From: an uncultured Dehalococcoidia bacterium
GTDB lineage: Bacteria > Chloroflexota > Dehalococcoidia > Dehalococcoidales > UBA3254
Reading direction: 5' to 3'
Assembly: GCA_903890885.1 (NCBI GenBank)
Contig: CAITCX010000338.1
Span: 1-5,909 of the forward strand
DNA length: 5,909 nucleotides
The translations under genes and the position numbers were made by a program. The notes beneath the pieces were generated by a model. That model was not told where the DNA came from and did no database searches. It saw only the letters and a list, made by a program, of their open reading frames with translations. Below are positions 1-5,581 of this stretch, one piece after another (positions within the stretch are counted from its first letter, which is position 1; each line of letters opens with the position of its first letter).

Positions 1-27
1 AAAGACCAATTTCAGGTCAAAAAAGTA

Positions 28-36
28 TGCTATAAT
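28..36 (+). promoter_or_regulatory. Extended -10 promoter upstream of the histidine kinase
   Basis: A perfect TATAAT at 31-36 is preceded by TGC at 28-30, which is the TGn extended -10 signature of a housekeeping sigma factor promoter. The -35 region is poor: the best match, ATTTCA at 9-14, gives a 16-base spacer. An extended -10 often compensates for that. Transcription would start near position 43, leaving a leader of about 100 bases before the TTG start. A short inverted repeat, GACC (4-7) and GGTC (15-18), overlaps the -35 region. It could be an operator but is too short to call. Confidence 0.6.
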
Positions 37-132
37 GCCCTGTCGGCTAAAACTATGTATAAAATCTATAACAACCTGTTCTAACTCTATTTATACAGTC
101 AGCGGATAAACTGATATTCACCTGACCGGAAG

Positions 133-138
133 AAGGAG
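133..138 (+). promoter_or_regulatory. Ribosome binding site that fixes the TTG start of the kinase
   Basis: AAGGAG lies 7 bases before the TTG at 146, which is ideal spacing. There is no ATG in frame at a comparable distance; the first internal in-frame ATG is codon 23. This site is the main reason to accept the rare TTG start. Confidence 0.8.
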
Positions 139-145
139 TGCCAAA

Positions 146-2095
146 TTGAATCAGGGTAATTCAACCGAAACCCCAAGAATCCCCAATTCAGGGCAGAATG
201 ATCAACTGCAGATGTTGACAAGGACATCTCAGCAGTTCATTCAAAGTAATTTTATTGAACAATCACCAGACGGCATTATGGTCACCGACGAAAACGGAAA
301 CATCGATATATGGAACAAAGGCATGGAACTTATAACAGGGATAAACAGATACGATGCCATAGGCTTACCTGCCGAACAAGTTCAGGTGCAATTGATTATC
401 GATAAAATGAAGACACCGGAACTGATAGAACAGGTGAAAACCGGAGTGAAGAACCTACTTGAATCAATGCAGGAATGGAAAGGTCAGGAAAGGGAACAGG
501 AAATCCAATGTGCTGATGGAACCACCAAATTTATTCAAACTTTCTCTTTCACTATCAAAGACGAGGGCACCGTTAGATCAGGAACCATTGTACGTGATAT
601 TACCGAGCGCAAGAGAGAGCAAGACGCGCTGCGTATTAAAGATCGGGCCATAGAATCAGCTATCAATGCCTTTGTGGCCATCGACATGGCAGGGAATTTT
701 ACCTATGTTAATAACGCTTTTCTCAACCTGTTTGGCTATAACTCCCCGCTAGAGGTACTGGGCAAGCCGGTTTGGGGATTCTGTCCCAATAGCGGGGTAA
801 TAGAGGAGATCAAGGAGGGTTTACGCAAGGAGCCAATTTGGAGAGGGGACGCGGCCGCCTTGCGCAGGGACGGCTCTCAAATGTTAATCCATGTTGCGGC
901 AAGCGTGGTCCTGGACGATGCCGATCAACCCATCTGCGTACAGGCCTCCTTTGCAGATGTCACCGAGCGCAAGAGAATCGAGAACCAGCGTGCCCAGGAG
1001 CATTATGCCTTTAGTGCCCTGTACGAACTGCACGGTGCGCAGGATATCGAACAGGACAGAGTGCTGCAGGAGTTTTTAAACATGCTGCCGCAGTGCTGGC
1101 TGTATCCGGACATCACCTTCTGCAGGTTAACACTGGGCAACAAAGATGTGCGCACTCAAAACTACCGGGAGTCTCCCTGGAAGTTGACCGCGCACATCAA
1201 AGTGGATAAAACGATAGTGGGGCACCTTGAAGTGGGCTACCTTGAGAAAAGGCCGAATAGGGACGAGGGAACTTTCCTCAAGGAAGAGAGACTGCTCATA
1301 GACAGGTTGGCAGATCGCGCAGGACGCATCATCGAGCACAAACAAAGCGAGGGGAAACTGCAGGCTGCCTATGCTGAAGAAACGAAATTACGCCAGCAGC
1401 TTGAAGAAGAAGCCAAAAATAGAATCCAGTTTATTGATGTATTAGCTCATGAACTGAAAGGGCCTCTGACGCCCATCCTCACCTCTTCCGGCATACTGCG
1501 GGAGATTCTGCCTCCTGATTCGGAAAGTGTACCGCGGAAACTGGCCGATAACATCTTTACAGGGACCAAATTACTAAACAATCGCCTGGATGAATTGCTG
1601 ATTTTGGCCCGGTCTGCCAGGGGCACTATTACCCTCAATAAAGAAGCCACAGACACGCACCAGTTCATTGAGCAGGCCGTTTCCCGCTACAAGCCTTCAG
1701 TTACCCTGCGTAAACAACAGTTAATACTTGAGCTTTCTGAGACTTTACCTGCGGTTAACCTGGACCAGTCCCGCCTGGATCAGGTGCTGGTCAACTTGCT
1801 CTCCAATGCCAGCAAGTACAGCCCTGAAGGCAGCCGCATACTGCTATCAGCCAGGCAGAGCGAGGGCAATCTGTTGATAGCCGTCAAAGATGAAGGGATA
1901 GGGATATCCCCTGGAGACCAGGGAGTTCTTTTCCAGCCCTACCAGCGCGTAGGCCAGGACCAGCACAACATTAAGGGATTGGGCCTGGGTTTGACGGTGG
2001 TAAAAGCTATCGTAGAGGCCCACGGCGGCAAGATATGGGTGGAAAGCCAGTTAGGCAAAGGTTCCACCTTTAGCTTCACGATACCCTTAAAATAG
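146..2095 (+). CDS. Cytoplasmic PAS-PAS-GAF-like sensor histidine kinase
   Basis: This 649-residue two-component sensor kinase autophosphorylates on histidine and passes the phosphate to an unidentified response regulator. Two PAS domains are visible: about 36-154 (SPDGIMVTDENGNI to DITERKR) and about 165-276 (NAFVAIDMAGNFTYVNNAF to DVTERKR). Residues about 283-398 form a GAF-like segment of the kind often seen in PAS kinases (LTAHI, VGHLEVGYLE, FLKEERLLIDRLADRAGRIIE). A charged, probably coiled-coil linker follows (about 398-426). HisKA has phospho-acceptor H435 in AHELKGPLTP. HATPase_c has the N box (N550, N554), the G1 box DEGIGIS (582-588), F596, and the G2 box GLGLGL (611-616), so the ATP lid is intact. 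No membrane segment or signal peptide is present, so it should sense an internal cue. Neither PAS domain shows the LOV flavin-cysteine motif. The threonine usual four residues after the histidine is glycine (G439). It has its own promoter, and no receiver gene is nearby. The family is certain; the signal is unknown. Confidence 0.95.
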   Translation: MNQGNSTETPRIPNSGQNDQLQMLTRTSQQFIQSNFIEQSPDGIMVTDENGNIDIWNKGMELITGINRYDAIGLPAEQVQVQLIIDKMKTPELIEQVKTGVKNLLESMQEWKGQEREQEIQCADGTTKFIQTFSFTIKDEGTVRSGTIVRDITERKREQDALRIKDRAIESAINAFVAIDMAGNFTYVNNAFLNLFGYNSPLEVLGKPVWGFCPNSGVIEEIKEGLRKEPIWRGDAAALRRDGSQMLIHVAASVVLDDADQPICVQASFADVTERKRIENQRAQEHYAFSALYELHGAQDIEQDRVLQEFLNMLPQCWLYPDITFCRLTLGNKDVRTQNYRESPWKLTAHIKVDKTIVGHLEVGYLEKRPNRDEGTFLKEERLLIDRLADRAGRIIEHKQSEGKLQAAYAEETKLRQQLEEEAKNRIQFIDVLAHELKGPLTPILTSSGILREILPPDSESVPRKLADNIFTGTKLLNNRLDELLILARSARGTITLNKEATDTHQFIEQAVSRYKPSVTLRKQQLILELSETLPAVNLDQSRLDQVLVNLLSNASKYSPEGSRILLSARQSEGNLLIAVKDEGIGISPGDQGVLFQPYQRVGQDQHNIKGLGLGLTVVKAIVEAHGGKIWVESQLGKGSTFSFTIPLK

Positions 2096-2176
2096 CTAAC
2101 CGGCATCTCGTTACCACCTGAAATCCCGCGAGAATATACCTGTGCCGGACTATCTCATGAAATATTTCTCTTCGGC

Positions 2177-2249
2177 ATTAACAGCCATTTCCCTGATTAT
2201 TATGCTTTCTCGATAAGCCAATCCCGCAATTTAGTTACCGAGAAATCCG
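2177..2249 (+). repeat. 73-base direct repeat, left copy
   Basis: This stretch aligns without gaps to 5509-5581 in the same orientation, with 66 of 73 bases identical by hand count (differences at 2186, 2202, 2203, 2206, 2221, 2229 and 2233). Similarity stops abruptly at both ends. The repeat covers the last 17 codons and stop of the minus-strand gene at the right edge, plus about 20 bases past the stop. The two copies bracket the lipoprotein/phospholipase operon. It could be a trace of integration or rearrangement at that gene's 3' end. Confidence 0.85.
2197..2249 (-). pseudogene. Orphan 3' end of a paralogue of the right-edge membrane protein gene
   Basis: Read on the minus strand, this piece encodes DFSVTKLRDWLIEKA followed by two TAA codons. 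That is identical, residue for residue, to the C-terminus of the protein at 5529-5909, except that the final lysine codon AAA has become TAA. The other five coding differences are silent third-position changes (Ala, Lys, Asp, Leu and Thr codons). Upstream of the Asp codon the frame stays open for a while but no longer resembles that protein. No start or ribosome site fits such a short product. It is best read as the tail of a former gene copy, not an active gene. Confidence 0.7.
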
Positions 2250-2302
2250 GCCTGTATAAACCAGCTACTGAATATGCTAGGATTAATACAATGGGAAAGT
2301 GA

Positions 2303-2335
2303 AAATGAGAGAGTTGCCAGACAGTTCTCTCATTT
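2303..2335 (+). promoter_or_regulatory. Stable hairpin in the leader of the lipoprotein-phospholipase operon
   Basis: AAATGAGAGA (2303-2312) and TCTCTCATTT (2326-2335) are a perfect 10-base inverted repeat. The stem can continue inward through G-T, T-G, T-A and G-C pairs to a 5-base loop (2317-2321). A T-rich tail (TTTATTAT, 2333-2340) follows, and then the lipoprotein ribosome site at 2341. It could be a weak terminator for the kinase transcript, an attenuator, or a 5' mRNA-stabilising stem. Its position, only 5 bases before the ribosome site, argues for an effect on the downstream operon. It also lies inside the longer GTG-initiated reading frame, which argues against that start. Confidence 0.6.
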
Positions 2336-2340
2336 ATTAT

Positions 2341-2347
2341 GAGGGGG
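2341..2347 (+). promoter_or_regulatory. Ribosome binding site that selects the ATG at 2353
   Basis: GAGGGGG lies 5 bases before ATG 2353. The alternative GTG at 2299, in the same frame, would add 18 residues ahead of the signal peptide and would place the hairpin inside the coding region. The signal-peptide pattern (Met, two Arg, hydrophobic run, lipobox) begins exactly at 2353. Confidence 0.8.
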
Positions 2348-2352
2348 TATCG

Positions 2353-2874
2353 ATGCGGCGCTTAATAATTGGATTTCTGATTGTTTTCTCACTTCTGCTG
2401 ATTCTCCTGGTTGGAGTTTCTGTCACGGGATGCAGCAAGAATACCGCTAATCCAACCGGAAATCCAACCGTAACCTCGGCCGTGCCTTCGACCGCAACCC
2501 AGTCCTTGCCAGAACCACTGGAAACAGGCGACCCTGACTGGTGGAAAAAACAACCTGACCTTAACAAAGAGGAAACAGCTATCCAGACTGTCATGACCGA
2601 TTTTAAAAAGGCCCTGGTTGCTAAAGATGTTAAACAGGTTGCCAGCTACTTTTCCCCGGATGTCAGTGCCAAATACAGTGAAGCCTTAGCTAAATCCCCC
2701 GATCTTATGCCTCAGATGGCCAAAGACCTGGAAAAAGCTAAACTCAATTTTCTCTCTCTGGATACAGACTTTGAACTTAGCAGAACCGCTGAGTATGCCC
2801 TGATAAAAGATGGCAATACGTTTTACATCACTTTCATTAAGATAGATGGAAAGTGGTTGTTGGAGTCTTTTTAA
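2353..2874 (+). CDS. Lipoprotein with NTF2/SnoaL-like C-terminal domain
   Basis: The product is 173 residues long. It begins with a type II signal peptide: MRR, then a hydrophobic stretch (about residues 4-23), then lipobox VTGC with C27 as the predicted lipidated cysteine. It should be anchored on the outer face of the cytoplasmic membrane. Residues 28-60 form a Thr/Pro/Ser/Asn-rich linker containing a 12-base tandem repeat (AATCCAACCG at 2449 and 2461; peptide NPTG then NPTV). Residues about 72-173 look like a small alpha+beta NTF2/SnoaL-type fold: a helix (IQTVMTDFKKALVAKD), a turn with YFSPDV, further helices, then paired strands (ALIKDGNTFYITFIKIDGKW) ending at LLESF. No catalytic residues are recognisable, so a ligand-binding or partner-binding role is more likely. 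The phospholipase-like gene starts 14 bases after its stop, so the two are almost certainly co-transcribed and may act together at the cell surface. The fold assignment is tentative; lipoprotein status is well supported. Confidence 0.85.
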   Translation: MRRLIIGFLIVFSLLLILLVGVSVTGCSKNTANPTGNPTVTSAVPSTATQSLPEPLETGDPDWWKKQPDLNKEETAIQTVMTDFKKALVAKDVKQVASYFSPDVSAKYSEALAKSPDLMPQMAKDLEKAKLNFLSLDTDFELSRTAEYALIKDGNTFYITFIKIDGKWLLESF

Positions 2875-2880
2875 AACAGC

Positions 2881-2885
2881 GAGGA
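2881..2885 (+). promoter_or_regulatory. Ribosome binding site of the phospholipase-like gene
   Basis: GAGGA is only 3 bases before ATG 2889, a tight spacing. It lies 6 bases after the lipoprotein stop, so translational coupling is plausible. A second in-frame ATG at 2901 would sit 15 bases away and is less likely. The GTG at 2853, upstream in frame, overlaps the lipoprotein gene and has no signal-peptide logic. Confidence 0.65.
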
Positions 2886-2888
2886 AAT

Positions 2889-5258
2889 ATGAAAACTAAA
2901 ATGATTATTAAAAATATCACCAGTGTTATATTAGCGCTGGTCATTGCCACCACCACCTTTTCGTTTCATTTTGAAAAGGCCCAGGCCTGGGAGCAGGGGG
3001 CTAACGGCTCTCATGAGGAAATCAACAAAACAGCGGTGAGCCGTTTCCTGAACGCCTCCACCTCCAACCCCAAATTCACTAACTCACCCCTGGTTGCCAA
3101 CCAGCAATTTCTGGGTAATGAGACTACTTCTGCAACCCTGAATGCCTATGAATTTAGTATGCAAAAGAGCAGTTTAACTTTCAGCCAATGGGTCACACAT
3201 GGGGGCTTTTCCGCTGATGAGCCGGAAGTATGGGCCTGCGTCAGGCATTTTTATGATCCGCTGGCAGTCAACGGTTTAAATGAATTGACCGACCATTTAT
3301 TGCTGACTAGTCAAGTTTATGAAACTATAAGCGCCAAGGATTGGGCTTTTAAAGCAACTGAGAACCCCTACAGTTGGCGCAAGGCCATGGAATATTATAA
3401 GCAGGCTATGGAAATTCCCGATGACAGCAAGATAACAGTGGTCAAAGGTATGGATTTCAGAGACACAGATATTACGGTCAGTTCGCCTGCTGAAGCCAGA
3501 AGTGTATACCTGGGCAAGGCTTTCCGCGCCCTGGGTGAAACCATGCATATGATGGCAGACATTACTCAACCGTCACATGTGCGTAATGATTCTCACCCCA
3601 GCATTGATACTGACCCTCTGGAAAGCACGATCAATAAAGACACGGTCAGATTGGTCAGAGACGCTCCCGTATTACCCTCTATTGGCAGCGCTATCGATTC
3701 CGCTGATAATTTGGAGGACATGTATGAAGAAATAGCTATTTTCACAAATAATAGTTTCTATACCGATGATACCGTTTCTGATGCAGCTTCAGGGGTTAAG
3801 CAGAGTAACCATGAGAACCCCTACCCTCATCCCCAATTCAGTGAACTGACCCTTGACACCAAAACGGGTGTATATTCCAAAACCTTCAACGGTAAACCGG
3901 TACGCATGACCCAAAAGACCTTTTCCAGTTACGTTCTTGGGCCGCTCTGGACGGACTATACTGTGCCCGCTGCCTTTGCCACCGAGCAGGCCGAAGTCCT
4001 GGTCCCTGTAGCCATCAAAGCCAACACCAAAGTTATCAATTCATTTTTCCCCACCTTTGATCTGACCCTGGATGTTAAGGAAAATAAGAACGCCAGCACC
4101 AATGGCAATGCGAATTACAAGGAATATACACTGGACACGCAGTTAAAACACCTGATCGAAAAGGACGTCGAGTGGCAAAAAAGCAATCTGCCCATACAAT
4201 ATACCGGCCCGGCTGAGCTCTGGGGTGAGACTAATGGAAAAGGCACCAAGGTCGCCGATTTAATATTCAAAGCGGGTATTCCCTTAAAACCGGTCACTGT
4301 CTTTGTGGGTGACGAGAAGTATCAAAAAGTTGATAAATACCAGATTAATAACGCCGATAAAATCTATGTAGTCATCAAGGCCGGGGGTCGTATCATCACC
4401 AGCAATAAGTTTGCCATGCCGCTTCAACTTTCCATTAGTCCTTCTAACTTAAAAGCGGAACTGAATAAGGAATACACTTTTACAGCTAAGACCAGTAATC
4501 CTCCCGCCAAAGCCGTTTACACCTGGACCGTAAATGGATCGCAGAAACAGAACACCAGCTCTAACACCTATAAAACTAAATTTACGGTCGCCGACGATTA
4601 TGAAGTCGCTGTTAAACTTATCGGCAGCGACGGCAAAGAATTGGCATCCGCGTCGGCCAAGGTTAATTTTGAAGATGTTACTCCTACCGCAACAACTAGC
4701 GGTTCTAATCTTGCACTTTTGCAGCAGACCAGCTATGTCACGGGCCAAACTGGTGACGCCAGGTATAATTACGAATATTTTGAATCGGGTGTTGGCACTT
4801 CAACAGAAAATGCATATGGTCCGATCCAAATTGATCATGTTGAAGGCAACCCGCAAATCACGTGGAATGGTTCTTCTTTCTCAGGCAAATCCGTACATAC
4901 CAGTGACATAACCGGTGAAGTTACTACCATTGATGTGAACGGTAAAATCTCTGCCGACGGCAACGTTCTGGAGTCATTCAGCTATCAGTATAACCGGAAG
5001 GGGGCCTCCACCATTGGTAAATATTCTTTTACTAATTCTTTCAAAACCGGTTTCACCCTCCAGAATATGTCAATGTCATACATACCTTTGGGTGATTACA
5101 ATGTATACGCATATGCTAAGAGTAAATCTGCTCCCACGATTACTTACCTGGAAGAAGCCTATAGGGATGGGGAATTGATCAGAAAAGGGACCAAAACCTT
5201 TGCGGAATGGTATCCTGATTCGGAAAATAGAATTAATTTTTCCAAAGCGGCCAAATAG
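2889..5258 (+). CDS. Secreted zinc-dependent phospholipase C-like protein with C-terminal beta domains
   Basis: The product is 789 residues. A Sec signal peptide (about 1-33) ends in AQA, so the mature protein begins with Trp34. In Bacillus cereus PLC and clostridial alpha-toxin, the N-terminal Trp binds zinc through its own backbone. The other family ligands can be matched: H42 (NGSHEE), D110 (GFSADEPE, the likely general base), H120 (HFYDP), H220, D224 and H230 (HMMADITQPSH, with the family's +4 and +10 spacing), and H236. The last ligand, normally Glu four residues after that His, is Asp240 here (HPSID), with E245 as an alternative. The expected reaction is hydrolysis of phospholipids or related phosphodiesters outside the cell. 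The catalytic region ends near residue 390. A beta-rich region (about 391-510), an Ig/PKD-like domain (about 512-595, with YTWTVNG) and an unrecognised C-terminal domain (about 610-789) follow. The protein is about twice the length of alpha-toxin. No sortase motif or C-terminal membrane anchor is seen. It is the second gene of the lipoprotein operon. S1/P1-type nucleases share this fold, so the substrate is not certain. Confidence 0.85.
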   Translation: MKTKMIIKNITSVILALVIATTTFSFHFEKAQAWEQGANGSHEEINKTAVSRFLNASTSNPKFTNSPLVANQQFLGNETTSATLNAYEFSMQKSSLTFSQWVTHGGFSADEPEVWACVRHFYDPLAVNGLNELTDHLLLTSQVYETISAKDWAFKATENPYSWRKAMEYYKQAMEIPDDSKITVVKGMDFRDTDITVSSPAEARSVYLGKAFRALGETMHMMADITQPSHVRNDSHPSIDTDPLESTINKDTVRLVRDAPVLPSIGSAIDSADNLEDMYEEIAIFTNNSFYTDDTVSDAASGVKQSNHENPYPHPQFSELTLDTKTGVYSKTFNGKPVRMTQKTFSSYVLGPLWTDYTVPAAFATEQAEVLVPVAIKANTKVINSFFPTFDLTLDVKENKNASTNGNANYKEYTLDTQLKHLIEKDVEWQKSNLPIQYTGPAELWGETNGKGTKVADLIFKAGIPLKPVTVFVGDEKYQKVDKYQINNADKIYVVIKAGGRIITSNKFAMPLQLSISPSNLKAELNKEYTFTAKTSNPPAKAVYTWTVNGSQKQNTSSNTYKTKFTVADDYEVAVKLIGSDGKELASASAKVNFEDVTPTATTSGSNLALLQQTSYVTGQTGDARYNYEYFESGVGTSTENAYGPIQIDHVEGNPQITWNGSSFSGKSVHTSDITGEVTTIDVNGKISADGNVLESFSYQYNRKGASTIGKYSFTNSFKTGFTLQNMSMSYIPLGDYNVYAYAKSKSAPTITYLEEAYRDGELIRKGTKTFAEWYPDSENRINFSKAAK

Positions 5259-5267
5259 TTGTTGAGC

Positions 5268-5303
5268 AAGGACCGCCCGGTGTCTGGCCGGGCGGTCCTT
5301 TTT
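5268..5303 (+). terminator. Intrinsic terminator of the lipoprotein-phospholipase operon
   Basis: AAGGACCGCCCGG (5268-5280) pairs perfectly with CCGGGCGGTCCTT (5288-5300) around a 7-base loop, and five T residues (5299-5303) complete a rho-independent terminator. It begins 10 bases after the phospholipase stop codon. The opposite strand has no T-run after the stem, so it is directional for the + strand. Confidence 0.93.
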
Positions 5304-5329
5304 GACCATGGATAAACCTTGATACTGCC

Positions 5330-5494
5330 TTATTTTGAATTGTATTCTTTGGCCGTTCCAATCTCTTTAACAAAATCTTCTCTCGTGACAGCTGCCATGA
5401 TGGTTGGCTCCAGTGTCCCCCTGGAACCGAGTTCAATTTTTAGTACCGTTTTATTCTTGAGTTTTCGCACATCCGCAGTGGAAGTCTGGCGAGC
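5330..5494 (-). pseudogene. Short minus-strand reading frame, probably a gene remnant
   Basis: A frame on the minus strand is open from a TAG at 5495-5497 to a TAA at 5330-5332 (54 codons). It reads as a plausible protein tail: VRKLKNKTVLKIELGSRG, then TLEPTIMAAVTREDF, then VKEIGTAKEYNSK. The alternating strand-like and helix-like composition looks coded. The only early start, GTG at 5470, lacks a Shine-Dalgarno site. A weak GGAG lies ahead of an internal ATG, which would leave only 22 residues. The frame sits between the operon terminator and the membrane-protein gene. I do not recognise the family. The likeliest reading is the 3' remnant of a degraded gene; a small functional gene or a chance open frame is also possible. 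Confidence 0.4.
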
Positions 5495-5508
5495 CTAATA
5501 CCCCCCTG

Positions 5509-5581
5509 ATTAACAGCGATTTCCCTGATTATTTAGCCTTCTCGATAAGCCAGTCCCGCAGTTTGGTTACCGAGAAATCCG
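5509..5581 (+). repeat. 73-base direct repeat, right copy
   Basis: This is the partner of 2177-2249. It contains the genuine 3' end and stop codon of the minus-strand membrane-protein gene plus about 20 bases past the stop. The past-stop part is 19/20 identical to the left copy. A short direct repeat, CCCTGATTA (5504-5512 and 5523-5531), lies at its outer edge and is not fully present at the left copy. Confidence 0.85.

Noticed and set aside
96..113. CAGT/ACTG short inverted repeat in the kinase leader
   Set aside because: Four-base arms are expected by chance, and no further structure supports a riboswitch or operator.
2100..2148. Possible terminator hairpin after the kinase (CCGGCA with TGCCGG, inner TCTCG with CGAGA)
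   Set aside because: The halves are joined by a large one-sided bulge and no T-run follows.
2250..2300. Candidate -10 boxes for the lipoprotein operon (TATAAA 2255, TATGCT 2273, TACAAT 2287)
   Set aside because: None has a convincing -35 at 16-18 bases or an extended TGn. The region is AT-rich, so single boxes are weak evidence.
2299..2352. GTG start at 2299 extending the lipoprotein by 18 residues
   Set aside because: It places a non-signal segment ahead of a classical lipoprotein signal peptide and runs through the hairpin. GAGGGGG with ATG 2353 is much better.
2853..2888. GTG start at 2853 for the phospholipase
   Set aside because: It would overlap the lipoprotein gene and add residues before a clean signal peptide. 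ATG 2889 has its own ribosome site.
4534..4911. 125-codon + strand frame inside the phospholipase gene
   Set aside because: It lies wholly within a clear coding region in another frame. Its composition is not protein-like and it has no ribosome site of its own.
5233..5436. 67-codon minus-strand frame across the terminator
   Set aside because: It runs through the terminator stem and the end of the phospholipase gene, and is out of frame with the more protein-like remnant at 5330-5494.
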